Below are positions 1 through 7,173 of a stretch of DNA of 26,302 nucleotides, one piece after another. Made by a program: the position numbers and the translations under genes. The notes under the pieces are model-generated. The model had not been told where the DNA came from. It was given only the letters and a program-made list of their open reading frames with translations, and did not search any database. The first letter of the stretch is position 1. The number at the start of each line of letters is the position of its first letter. This stretch comes from a virus. The DNA lies in IMG/VR virus record IMGVR_UViG_3300046465_000052, positions 1 through 26,302 of that record, one strand, 5' to 3'.

Positions 1-1
1 G

Positions 2-190
2 AACCGTCAGTTTCACCGCGCGCTCACGGAGCAGCAAATTGAAGAAGTTTTATCGCTTTGGGCTGATGGTGTGCGCAAGGTTGCTATCGCCAGCATGACG
101 TCACTAGCACCCAACAGCGTCTACAACATCATCAACCGCTACAAGCTCGTTGATGGAGAAGTGACCCACCGAAAGCGAGGCATTGAATGA
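2..190 (+). CDS. helix-turn-helix protein, C-terminal part (5' end outside window)
   Basis: An open frame enters from the left edge and ends at TGA 188-190, giving the last 62 residues of a longer protein. The piece reads ALTEQQIEEVLSLWADG, then RKVAIASMTSLAPNSVYNII, which has the form of a helix-turn-helix of the resolvase/Hin or transposase type: a helix, a short turn, then a recognition helix that starts after a Ser/Thr-Ser pair. It is very probably a small DNA-binding regulator or the HTH end of a larger protein. Its stop overlaps the ATG of the DUF3310 gene (ATGA, 187-190), so the two are co-translated and belong to the early, + strand module that leads to the integrase. Its full length and exact role cannot be seen. 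Confidence 0.6.
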   Translation, partial: NRQFHRALTEQQIEEVLSLWADGVRKVAIASMTSLAPNSVYNIINRYKLVDGEVTHRKRGIE

Positions 191-447
191 ACAAGAGCAT
201 TGATGACGCAAAGCCAGAGGATTGGAATGCGCTGCGCAAACCGCCAGAGCACTACACCCAAGGCAGCATCGAGGTGATCGAGGTGATCCGCGACACGCTC
301 GATAGTGACCAATTCAAAGCCTACTGTCAGGGCAACATCTTGAAGTATGTCATGCGTGCCAATCACCACCGCCAGCCTACCGTCGAGCATCTGCGCAAAG
401 CGCGTGATTATCTTAACTGGTGGATCGATGAGGAAGTGCAGTCGTGA
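187..447 (+). CDS. DUF3310 family small phage protein
   Basis: An 86-residue protein. The stretch from about residue 19, PPEHYTQGSIEVIEVIRDTL, followed by QFKAYCQGNILKYVMRA and LRKARDYLNWWI, matches the DUF3310 pattern (P-HY-IE-D-I, then F-G-IKY--R, then KA--YL). This is a very common small phage protein of unsettled biochemical function, sometimes annotated as nucleotide-kinase-like without proof. It starts within an ATGA overlap with the HTH gene, and its stop (445-447) overlaps the next start at 444 (GTGATCG), so it sits in a tightly coupled early operon. Nothing is unusual about its length. The family assignment is firm from the motif; the function is unknown. Confidence 0.85.
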   Translation: MNKSIDDAKPEDWNALRKPPEHYTQGSIEVIEVIRDTLDSDQFKAYCQGNILKYVMRANHHRQPTVEHLRKARDYLNWWIDEEVQS

Positions 448-713
448 TCGTGACCGAAGCAAAGTTGACTGAGATTACTGGATACACAAAGAATCAGATC
501 AAGCACCGCCGGTTGCAAGCGTGGAACAAAGGCATACATTATTGGGCTGATCCTGCAAACACGACTGTCTACGATACGGAGGCAATAACGGCATGGCAGA
601 CAAAACAGCGACCGGAATCAGAAACAAGCGCGGAAAATGCGAAATTCGGTGGTGGGAAGGCAACGTCAGGCGATCAGAGACGTTACCCATCGCCTATAAC
701 CAAACTGGTATAG
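444..713 (+). CDS. excisionase-like (recombination directionality) protein
   Basis: An 89-residue protein immediately before the integrase. LTEITGYTKNQIKHRRLQAW has the form of the winged-helix/HTH start of phage excisionases, and GIHYWADPANTTVYD followed by AITAW matches the W/G-hH-...-Y-...-AIxxW pattern of that family. The expected role is to bind the attachment region and turn the integrase towards excision. Its C-terminal 40 residues are polar and low in structure, and the gene runs 121 nt into the integrase gene in another frame. Phage lambda and P22 also overlap xis and int, but by much less. The start is supported by the overlap with the DUF3310 stop. The family call rests on short motifs plus position; it could be another MerR-like regulator. 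Confidence 0.65.
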   Translation: MIVTEAKLTEITGYTKNQIKHRRLQAWNKGIHYWADPANTTVYDTEAITAWQTKQRPESETSAENAKFGGGKATSGDQRRYPSPITKLV

Positions 714-1669
714 CGTCAGCGCAGCGCATTCGCGCTCGCAAGATTCAAGCATTTATTGAAGGGCACGAGGAGGCGACAGAATGGCAGCCCATGCCCACCT
801 TCGGCCAAATGGCTCAAGACAAACTGAACGAGATTAGGCACGGCAAGCCGTCGTCGCATCGCGCAATCAAAAGCCGACTACAAATTTACTGGATGCCTAA
901 ACTGGGCCAGCACCTGTTAACGCAGATCAAACAAAAGCACGTCAAAGAAATCGTTAACGAAATGCGCGACCTGGGACGCTCGCCCAAGTACATTCGCGAA
1001 GTGATTAGCGCGGGGAGCAGTGTCATGCAGATGGCGATCGAAAACGAATACATCGACCACAACCCTGCCTTAGCTGTCTCGCGCGCATTTACGCGCAAAA
1101 CAAAAACCAAGGTGCAGATAGATCCGTTCACGCAGGAAGAAATGAACGCCGTCATGCCGCTGTTAAATCACGACGACAAACTCTTCTTCGCTTTACGCTG
1201 GTATTGCGGGCTACGACCTGGCGAAGTAATTGCGTTGACTCGCCAAGATGTTCGAGATGGCTACATCCACGTCACGAAGTCGCGCGTCGAGGGTAACGAC
1301 GGTACAACGAAAACAGGAACCGAGCGCAAGGTGCCGTTACCGCCTCAAGTTGCAAAGCTCATATCGAGCCGAGTAACTGACTTACGAAACGACCACTTGC
1401 TGCTCACGCAATACGGCGAGCCGTACCTAAAACCTAGAGTCTTCAATGAGCGTTTTGTGCGCGCTTTGAAAGAAGCGGACGTTAGGTATCGCAACCCCTA
1501 CAACGTCCGACATGGTGCTGCGTGCCGCATGCTAGCGGCGGGTATGAAGCCAGGTTATTGCGCAAAAATTCTTGGTCATTCGCTGCAAATGTTCTTCACG
1601 ACTTACGCAAATTGGATTGATGCGGAAGAGACAAAAGCGCAAGAAAATATAATGCGCTCACTTAAATAA
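593..1669 (+). CDS. int: tyrosine-family phage integrase
   Basis: A 358-residue tyrosine recombinase that would insert the phage at a tRNA gene and, with the excisionase-like protein, excise it. The N-terminus (about 6-55, GIRNKRGKCEIRWW and a basic helix) looks like the DUF3596-type arm-binding domain. Residues about 65-165 form the core-binding, SAM-like domain. The catalytic domain shows R208 (GLRPGEV), K240 (TTKTG), R306-H307 (PYNVRHG), H329 (LGHS) and the nucleophile Y338 (TTYANW). The usual HxxR histidine is Y303, as in several P22-like integrases. The start is supported by GGAGG at 578-582, 10 nt before ATG. The gene ends 75 nt before a 3' tRNA fragment, the normal place for the attachment site. 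All catalytic residues are present, so it should be active. Confidence 0.95.
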   Translation: MADKTATGIRNKRGKCEIRWWEGNVRRSETLPIAYNQTGIASAQRIRARKIQAFIEGHEEATEWQPMPTFGQMAQDKLNEIRHGKPSSHRAIKSRLQIYWMPKLGQHLLTQIKQKHVKEIVNEMRDLGRSPKYIREVISAGSSVMQMAIENEYIDHNPALAVSRAFTRKTKTKVQIDPFTQEEMNAVMPLLNHDDKLFFALRWYCGLRPGEVIALTRQDVRDGYIHVTKSRVEGNDGTTKTGTERKVPLPPQVAKLISSRVTDLRNDHLLLTQYGEPYLKPRVFNERFVRALKEADVRYRNPYNVRHGAACRMLAAGMKPGYCAKILGHSLQMFFTTYANWIDAEETKAQENIMRSLK

Positions 1670-1744
1670 ACTGGTTATGGTGGGCCCAAACTGGGCCCAA
1701 ATTGATCCGTAAAAAATAAATTCCTTACCAATCAATAAGTTAAG

Positions 1745-1777
1745 TGGTCGGGGTAGAGAGATTCGAACTCTCACCGC
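1745..1777 (-). other. attachment core: 3' end of a tRNA gene (proline type)
   Basis: On the - strand this reads GAGAG-TTCGAAT-CTCTC, a perfect 5-bp T-stem with a 7-nt T-loop, then TACCCCG, a discriminator A and an encoded CCA. A complete tRNA would need to begin with CGGGGTA. A C1:G72 pair with A73 is the pattern of bacterial tRNA-Pro. No matching 5' half is present within 80 nt, so it is a fragment and not a working tRNA. Phages carry such 3' ends so that insertion restores the host tRNA gene. The exact left limit of identity with the host gene cannot be told without the host sequence. Confidence 0.8.
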
Positions 1778-1789
1778 TACTGGCTCAGC

Positions 1790-1870
1790 TTGGCGCAGCC
1801 GTAATTGACCTCAATAAAATCAATGACTTACAAATCCGGCTTGGCGCAGCTTGGCGTAAATTGGCGTATT
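1790..1870 (+). repeat. TTGGCG iterons, three in exact 10-bp tandem
   Basis: TTGGCGCAGC at 1790-1799 is repeated exactly at 1841-1850 and followed without gaps by TTGGCGTAAA (1851-1860) and TTGGCGTATT (1861-1870). The 10-bp period places the motifs on one face of the helix, as for cooperative binding of a small protein. Next to the attachment core, the natural candidates are excisionase or integrase arm sites. The binding partner is inferred; the repeats themselves are plain. Confidence 0.7.
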
Positions 1871-1909
1871 TCGAGCTCTAACTGGGCCCAAACTGGGCCC
1901 GCTTTGCGT

Positions 1910-2116
1910 TTAGACCAGCAAATTAAGCGTCGAAGACGACGCCAGCTGCTGCACTTCCACCCGCCCATCCTTAGCCGTGTAGAGCGTAGGCTGGATCGTC
2001 TCAACAGCCTCACGCACAAGCTGGCCCTCGCCGCCGGTGCGCAGCACTTCCTGGCGCTGCACGGCGACTGTCTTCCAGGTGACCGGCGCAGGCGCGCTTG
2101 TCATTGAGACGTCCAT
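1910..2116 (-). CDS. small protein at the distal end of the late operon, unknown
   Basis: A 68-residue protein, the last gene of the leftward operon. I do not recognise a family. It is a polar, mostly beta/alpha mixed sequence (VTWKTVAVQRQEVLRTGGEG, then VREAVETIQPTLYTAKDG) without membrane segments or cysteines. It is preferred over the other frames here because its ATG overlaps the stop of the large gene before it (TAATG, 2114-2118), the junction type used through the whole operon. It follows four candidate ejection proteins, so a small virion or assembly role is possible but unproved. Its stop lies 10 nt from one of the attP direct repeats. Confidence 0.6.
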   Translation of the reverse strand: MDVSMTSAPAPVTWKTVAVQRQEVLRTGGEGQLVREAVETIQPTLYTAKDGRVEVQQLASSSTLNLLV

Positions 2117-3921
2117 TACTGCTGTTGCAGACCTGCCGTAGCGCCGGCGGTGCCGTAAAAGATGTTCGGCAAACGACGCTGAGCCGCTGCAATAAACGTA
2201 TCAACGCTCTCTGAAGTCGCTTCGGACATCAGCCTGGCAGATAGTTCTGGATCAAGCATGGCCTGCACCACTAACTCTTGGATGTCGTCTTCGCCTAGAC
2301 CTAAAAAACTTAGTCGAGACGCCAGCGCTTGTGCCGGTTTTGTTTCGCTTAGTCCGCCAAAAGTGCGGCCAATCAACGCTGCAATGCTCAAGTTTTTCAT
2401 TGTGTCACTGCCTGGCGCTTTTACACCTGGCGCAGTAGCTGCAGTTGAGCGCTGAATGTCTGACAGGATTCTGTTGACCCTTCGCCGTTGCGCATCGCTA
2501 AGCCTGGCTAGTTTTTCTCGACCTGCTGGGCCGCGCAGTTGAGATGTTAATTTTGCAGGGCTTAGCACGCCATCACCAGTCACTAGATTTGGCGTTGCGA
2601 CTTCGCTACGCATTTGTATGTCTTGCAGCGTTTCCATTTGGTTAACCGGGCCGCTGCGTTGTGCGTAGGTTGATAGATAATCAGCAAAACCTGGCGCTGC
2701 AGATTCTAACCTTTCATCAATCATGCCGATAATTTCGCCAAGCTGCTTTCTAGCCAGCCTTTGATCTTGGCCGTCGCCCGACAATCTGCCTTGCGTCGCG
2801 CGGACAATCTCTTTGCGTAGGCCGTATAAGTCTTCAGCACTTATCGGTAACAAGTTGCCATCTGCGTCTGCCGTGAGCGTCTCTAATTCTTTGATGTAAA
2901 CGTCAATCGAAGAACGAACGGTCTTTTGGCTGCGCACGCCGGGCTTGTTCCTCACTGACATCATTGAGTCAATGAGCTCATTACTGTCGATGACGTCAGC
3001 GCCATCAAATGCGTTTTCTAGCATTGGCAGCGCAGCGGCGTCGCGCTTGCCTTTGGCAAACTCTACTGCCTCTGGATCTCTTGCCATTTGCGATAGCATT
3101 TCCGTGCGCGCCTGTTGCTGGTCAATTGCCCGTTGACCAATACGGTTAGCTGTATCTACGGCTCTAACAGGCGTTTCAAACGCCGCTAGGCCAGGATCGC
3201 GAGCAGCTTGCGCTGTTGTTGGTACGCTACCCGGCACGCGAACGTCGGCGTTTGTCTGCAGATTTTTTACTGCTCGATCTGGATCTGTCGCGACTGACCT
3301 TAGCAAGTTGCCCACTATCTTTTCTTGCTCGCTATTTAGAAGCGGCTTAACAACATCTTTACCTACGCCAATTGCGTTCGCGCCTGCGGGGATTAACGCG
3401 CCAAACATACCGCCTTGTATAGCGCCCGACGTGCGATCTTCATTCTCTGACAATGCTCCTGCTACTGCTCCTTCGCCTGCGCCTAAGCCCATACCTCTTG
3501 CAAGCGTCGCCAGCCTTGCCGTGTTCGCGGCGGCAGCTGCCCCACCAGTTGGCGCACCGACTCCAGGGATCGCAGTCAAAGCAGCCGTTGTGCCTAAAGC
3601 GCCAAGTGTTTGGCCAGTGAAAGCCTTGCCTGGATTATCAGACTGATAGTTTTGGATGCCTTGGTTAACAGCTGAAACTTCGTCCGCGTATGGGTTGCCA
3701 GACATTAAAGATCGGGCAAAGCCAGCGGCCTCATCGAACCCGCCCATAAGCGCGCCTTGTAAAACTTGCGTGCCAAAACCCGACTCGTCTGCACGAATCC
3801 GCAAGTCCTCTGGTGATATTTTTTCCGTCTCGTAGTACGACTCAATCACCGCTGCTGGTGCGTTTTGGTCGCGCAGCTTTTGCAGGTTTCTCAGATGACG
3901 GTCTTTGGTTTCGTTTTTCAT
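2116..3921 (-). CDS. putative DNA-ejection (internal virion) protein, 601 aa
   Basis: A 601-residue protein near the end of the late operon. Residues 1-45 are charged and helical. About 101-187 form a long Gly/Ala-rich, weakly hydrophobic region full of GxxxG-like spacing (FTGQTLGALGTTAALTAIPG, GGAAAAANTARLATLARGMG, GGMFGALIPAGANAIG). About 190-600 are polar and helical, with Arg/Asp-rich stretches. Large proteins with a glycine-zipper hydrophobic block placed after the nozzle genes of podoviruses are typically ejected from the capsid and may line a channel across the cell envelope, as P22 gp16/gp20 or T7 gp15/gp16 do. I see no lytic transglycosylase motif. It is coupled by TAATG at both ends. 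Virion role likely; exact function inferred. Confidence 0.6.
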   Translation of the reverse strand: MKNETKDRHLRNLQKLRDQNAPAAVIESYYETEKISPEDLRIRADESGFGTQVLQGALMGGFDEAAGFARSLMSGNPYADEVSAVNQGIQNYQSDNPGKAFTGQTLGALGTTAALTAIPGVGAPTGGAAAAANTARLATLARGMGLGAGEGAVAGALSENEDRTSGAIQGGMFGALIPAGANAIGVGKDVVKPLLNSEQEKIVGNLLRSVATDPDRAVKNLQTNADVRVPGSVPTTAQAARDPGLAAFETPVRAVDTANRIGQRAIDQQQARTEMLSQMARDPEAVEFAKGKRDAAALPMLENAFDGADVIDSNELIDSMMSVRNKPGVRSQKTVRSSIDVYIKELETLTADADGNLLPISAEDLYGLRKEIVRATQGRLSGDGQDQRLARKQLGEIIGMIDERLESAAPGFADYLSTYAQRSGPVNQMETLQDIQMRSEVATPNLVTGDGVLSPAKLTSQLRGPAGREKLARLSDAQRRRVNRILSDIQRSTAATAPGVKAPGSDTMKNLSIAALIGRTFGGLSETKPAQALASRLSFLGLGEDDIQELVVQAMLDPELSARLMSEATSESVDTFIAAAQRRLPNIFYGTAGATAGLQQQ

Positions 3922-5039
3922 TAGCGCTCCAAGCCATACTTTTCGTACAAGTCATCTGGTAGTCGAGTAAATGGATTAACAAAGACGTCTGCTGGGTCAA
4001 CACCAAGTCTTTTGGCTTCTTTGTTAAATATAGCAAGCTGGCTTTGTACTTCGGTTTGATAAGGCTGCAAATTTGCCATTGCGGCAGTTACTAGCAAATT
4101 GCGTTGCTCTGAACCAAGTAACTCGCCGTTAGCAGATTTTCTAAACGCATTAGCAATCGCGACCGGCAAGCCACCAGTGTTGGCGATCATGTCGAATTCG
4201 GACTCGCGCACGATTGAGCCTGGATCAAGCACCTTCATAAAGTTAGTCAGCAATGCAACGTCGCCATAGGCGCTGTTGAGATCCGCGCTTTCTCTTACTT
4301 TTTCAAAAGCAAAAAAGGCTGCAGACGGTTCTTTAATGGCTTTTTGCCAAGAGTCGCGTAACGTCTTTCTGCGAGTTCCAAGTTTGTCTACGTCTTCTCT
4401 TCTCGCTCTCTTTTGTTCAATAACAATTCGCTCTTGCTGCTCTGGCGTCATGGTTTTCGGAATGGTCTCCACCAATATCCGCGTGCCTTTCTTAAAGACA
4501 AGTATGGAGCCGCCAGTGTCTTGGGTGTCGTACTCTTGCCCCGGCGTATAGTCGATGACTCTTGCGGTGCCACGGTCACCCAGTTGATAGCCGACTCTGT
4601 TGCCTAACTTGTCAACGCCGTAGGTTGGGCTAGTGCTAAAAGTTTCGCGCGAAAACGCGCGCGACACGACATCGTCATAGGAAGCTATCGGGTTAGCTCT
4701 TGCGAGCTCCAGCTGCGCACGGCTCAAGCCAATCTGCGATGCAGCTTCAGGCGTTAGGTCATTAAAGTAGTTAATCGCCTGCGCTTGCAAAGCTCGATCT
4801 ATTGCCGACGATCTGTTGCGGTCTTGGTAGTACTGTTCTTGCGGTGATAATCGCAAGCCAAGCGATTCTTGCAGCGGCCTCACGATTCTGTTTTGCGCCA
4901 TGTTAGTGACAGCGCCCATAAACCCGCCGCGTCTGCCAGACTGATCGTTATCTGTAACAGGCGCTAAAGGCATTGGCCGCTGAACAGGAAAAAGCTCTTG
5001 GGCTAGTCTTCTCTCTTCTTCAAAATCAACCTCTGCCAT
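3921..5039 (-). CDS. virion-associated protein with LDPGSIVRESE motif, candidate ejection protein
   Basis: A 372-residue soluble, mostly helical protein. Residues 256-300 hold a signature, NSAYGDVALLTNFMKVLDPG followed by SIVRESEFDMIANTGGLP, that I recall from internal virion and ejection proteins of many tailed phages (fold-level function unknown). The middle, about 130-195, is a small beta-rich module (GNRVGYQLGDRGTARVIDY ... GGSILVFKKGTRILVETIP). The C-terminus ends in a short conserved-looking tail (FVNPFTRLPDDLYEKYGLER). The protein before it in the operon carries the same LDPxSxVR motif twice. TAATG overlaps join it to both neighbours. A structural or injected role is inferred from position and motif. 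Confidence 0.6.
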   Translation of the reverse strand: MAEVDFEEERRLAQELFPVQRPMPLAPVTDNDQSGRRGGFMGAVTNMAQNRIVRPLQESLGLRLSPQEQYYQDRNRSSAIDRALQAQAINYFNDLTPEAASQIGLSRAQLELARANPIASYDDVVSRAFSRETFSTSPTYGVDKLGNRVGYQLGDRGTARVIDYTPGQEYDTQDTGGSILVFKKGTRILVETIPKTMTPEQQERIVIEQKRARREDVDKLGTRRKTLRDSWQKAIKEPSAAFFAFEKVRESADLNSAYGDVALLTNFMKVLDPGSIVRESEFDMIANTGGLPVAIANAFRKSANGELLGSEQRNLLVTAAMANLQPYQTEVQSQLAIFNKEAKRLGVDPADVFVNPFTRLPDDLYEKYGLER

Positions 5040-5557
5040 TAGAACAAACCTCTTTGTGCGTCATTGAAGTAGCCAGTAGGCAGCTGGGTTGCTCGCTGAC
5101 CTGCAGAATAATTACTCAACCCTTGCTGCTGAAACGCTTGCATCTCTCGCATGCGCCTAGCTCGCGCGGCTTCTTGTTCATCAAGTCGGCCATCCATTGC
5201 CATCTGCAAGCGCATTTCTGCGTATTCCGCTGGATCTCTTATCGAATCGCGCAGTGCATCTATCTGAGGCTGCACAGCACCCATTAAGTACTCGCCAGGG
5301 TTTCTAAACACGTCACCAGCTTGCTGCGCTCGTTGACCGACTAACTCGCCCAACGACATCGCCTCGTTTTCTCTCACTACTGAGTTAGGGTCTAGCTTTT
5401 TCAACTCAGCAAAAGTAGGCGAGCTCATCATCTGCATTTCCCCCGGCCTCACTACTGAGTTAGGGTCTAATTGTTTTGCCAATTCCTCTTCTTCAGTCAG
5501 CAACCCCATAGGCGCGCCAACTCTCCCAGCCATTGTTGCCATTATCTTGCTAAACAT
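5039..5557 (-). CDS. small virion-module protein with two LDPNSVVR repeats
   Basis: A 172-residue protein, helical and charged, with no membrane segment apart from a mildly hydrophobic N-terminus. Residues 30-40 (LDPNSVVRPGE) and 55-65 (LDPNSVVRENE) are a 25-residue tandem duplication. The same motif occurs once in the next protein downstream at residues 271-281. At the DNA level the two copies share a 22-bp perfect identity, so the duplication is recent or maintained. The second half (EYAEMRLQMAMDGRLDEQEA, RARRMREMQAFQQQ) is likely coiled coil. I do not recognise a named family. Position between two candidate ejection proteins suggests a partner or adaptor of the neighbour. Confidence 0.6.
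   Translation of the reverse strand: MFSKIMATMAGRVGAPMGLLTEEEELAKQLDPNSVVRPGEMQMMSSPTFAELKKLDPNSVVRENEAMSLGELVGQRAQQAGDVFRNPGEYLMGAVQPQIDALRDSIRDPAEYAEMRLQMAMDGRLDEQEAARARRMREMQAFQQQGLSNYSAGQRATQLPTGYFNDAQRGLF
5373..5469 (-). repeat. 22-bp direct repeat, spacing 75 bp, inside a coding region
   Basis: The 22 bases at 5373-5394 recur exactly at 5448-5469. The spacing is 75 bp, exactly 25 codons, and each copy encodes the core of LDPNSVVR plus one codon beyond it. Synonymous sites are identical too, which points to recent duplication or gene conversion rather than protein-level convergence. Confidence 0.85.
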
Positions 5558-7173
5558 TATGAAATCCCCATGTTAAAGCCGCGCCCCCTGCTCGAACTGG
5601 TCAGCGGATTAGGCAACAAGCCAGCACCACTTCTCAGCACGTCAAACATGCGGAATGGGTACTCTCTGTCCTCTGCAAATCTGCGGTAACGATCGTCAAG
5701 CAGCTGCTGTGCCGCGGCTTGCTGCTGACCGCCAACGCCTTGTAGCGCAGCTGCGTCCGCGAACTGCGTACCGCGCAAGTCGCCACCAAGGTTTGCCAGC
5801 TGAGCTGCTGCGCCCTGGCGCATACCAGACGCCTGCATGCCGGCACGTTGGTTGGCTAGCGCCGCCTGCAAGCCCGCGTCTGCGTTAAAGCGCTGAGCGT
5901 CAAAGCCCAGTTGCTGACCGCGTAGCGCCGCGTTTTGATTAGCCAAAGCCGCACGCATCTGCGCGTCTTGGTTTGCTAATTGTCCGCGCTGATCAAATTG
6001 AGCGGCTTGGATGTTGCCCTGCTGCGTCGCCTGTTGCGCTGCCAAATTGTTTGCCGCGTTCAGCTGACCGGCGCGCATGAAGTTTGCAGCTGACGTGGTG
6101 TCTGCAGCCAAGCCTGCTTGCTGATTTGCCAGCGCTGCGCGCATGTTGGCGTCCTGCGAAGCCAAGCCACTTTGTAAGCCCATCTGAGCTATTTGCTGGC
6201 TTGCTTGTTGAGCTCGGCCTGCAGTGTCCTGCGCTGCCGTCAAAGACGCCCGCTGATTTGCTTGCTGGCGAGCCAAGTCAGCTTGTAGGTTTTGCCCGCC
6301 AGCTGTCAGGCCGGCTTGCTGGTTAGCGAGCGCTGCCTGCTGACCAAACTGCGCCGTCTGCATGCCGGCTTGCTGAGCTCGATTGAGATCCGCCTGCGCT
6401 TGCTGCTGCGCGTTTTGGAAGCCCTGCTGACGTAGGTTCACTGCAGTGCGTGCCGCTTGGTCGGCGAAGTTTCTGTTGGTCTCTGCCTCTACTAGCGCCT
6501 GCCGGTCTCCACCAAACGCGCCAGCCGATACGGCGCTTGCTGCGTTTTGATTTTGCGTCATCTGCCGCGCTCGATCCAAGTCGCCGAGCGCCGCGTCAAT
6601 AACGCCAGAGTCGTATTGGTTTTGATATGGCGTCAGATCCGTTTGCGCCAGGCTTTGCCCTGCAACGGTTTGGCCCTGCACCTGTTGCGCTTGCACTGGG
6701 TTTAAGCCGCCGATTTGTTGAGCGCTGATGCCTTGGCTTTGGATGTTACCGACGCCTACCGGCCCTGTTTGGCCTACTTGCTGCGCACTCACGCCCTGCG
6801 CCTGCACCTGTTGATTGCGAATAGGATCAAAGCCAAAGCCGGTTTGCACGTTAGATGCGCCCACATTGCCAACCTGCCCTGGCGCAGTGATTGGCCCAGC
6901 GGTCACTTGCGAGGGCTGAAAGCCTGTTTCTGCTCGCGTCGTGGCAATAGCGTCGTTGATCTCGCCTTGGCCTACGCCAGCACGCGCAGTGTTTGCAGCC
7001 ATATTCATGCCTTCAAGCTGCGCAGGCGCTAGCGGTGCAACCGTTGCAAAGTCGTAAGGCGTGTAAGGCGTTGCTGCGACACGCTGCCCTTGGCGAAACG
7101 TGTCAGTCAGTAGCCCTTTAAGCTCTGGGTCGAATGATTGATTAGAGCTCGATTTGTTTTTTCCTAAACTCAT
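5557..7173 (-). CDS. Ala/Gln-rich repetitive virion protein, 538 aa
   Basis: Residues 100-172 hold short Gln/Val/Gly repeats (QQVQAQGVSAQQVG, NIQSQGISAQQIG). About 187-250 is a more complex, probably conserved block (YDSGVIDAALGDLDRARQ, AGAFGGDRQALVEAETNR, FADQAARTAVNLRQQGF). About 251-450 is a long helical array with returning units such as DANMRAALANQQAGL (341-355), DAQMRAALANQNAAL (403-417) and DAGLQAALANQRAGM (432-446). The C-terminus has a charged motif (DDRYRRFAEDREYPFRMFD). I recall similar proteins near the tail genes of aquatic podoviruses, without a proven role. Extended helical rods of this kind suit an ejected protein or a fibre. Joined to its neighbours by ATGA and TAATG. Confidence 0.6.
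   Translation of the reverse strand: MSLGKNKSSSNQSFDPELKGLLTDTFRQGQRVAATPYTPYDFATVAPLAPAQLEGMNMAANTARAGVGQGEINDAIATTRAETGFQPSQVTAGPITAPGQVGNVGASNVQTGFGFDPIRNQQVQAQGVSAQQVGQTGPVGVGNIQSQGISAQQIGGLNPVQAQQVQGQTVAGQSLAQTDLTPYQNQYDSGVIDAALGDLDRARQMTQNQNAASAVSAGAFGGDRQALVEAETNRNFADQAARTAVNLRQQGFQNAQQQAQADLNRAQQAGMQTAQFGQQAALANQQAGLTAGGQNLQADLARQQANQRASLTAAQDTAGRAQQASQQIAQMGLQSGLASQDANMRAALANQQAGLAADTTSAANFMRAGQLNAANNLAAQQATQQGNIQAAQFDQRGQLANQDAQMRAALANQNAALRGQQLGFDAQRFNADAGLQAALANQRAGMQASGMRQGAAAQLANLGGDLRGTQFADAAALQGVGGQQQAAAQQLLDDRYRRFAEDREYPFRMFDVLRSGAGLLPNPLTSSSRGRGFNMGIS

Larger units (their letters stand above)
1681..1900. other. attP region: tRNA-derived core with flanking arm-type repeats
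   Basis: This non-coding stretch between the integrase and the end of the late operon has three parts. The core is a 3' tRNA fragment (1745-1777). Outside it on both sides is an 18-bp perfect direct repeat, TGGGCCCAAACTGGGCCC, at 1681-1698 and 1883-1900, each holding two GGGCCC blocks about 11 bp apart. Inside on the right are 10-bp TTGGCG iterons (1790-1799 and 1841-1870). A core flanked by spaced repeats on both sides is the layout of attP sites used by arm-binding tyrosine integrases. Phage genes lie on both sides, so this is not attL or attR of a resident prophage. The arm-site role is inference. Confidence 0.75.

Noticed and set aside
1790-1800. TTGGCGCAGCC as the D-arm of the tRNA
   Set aside because: It resembles the D-arm of some tRNA-Pro genes but lies on the opposite strand to the T-arm fragment, and it recurs as part of a 10-bp tandem array, so the iteron reading is better.
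1745-1830. Complete tRNA gene on the - strand
   Set aside because: No acceptor 5' strand, D-arm or anticodon arm can be found; only the T-arm and 3' end are present.
1805-2107. 100-residue open frame on the + strand through attP
   Set aside because: It runs across the attachment repeats and opposite a coupled small gene; the Arg/Leu-rich product looks like a shadow.
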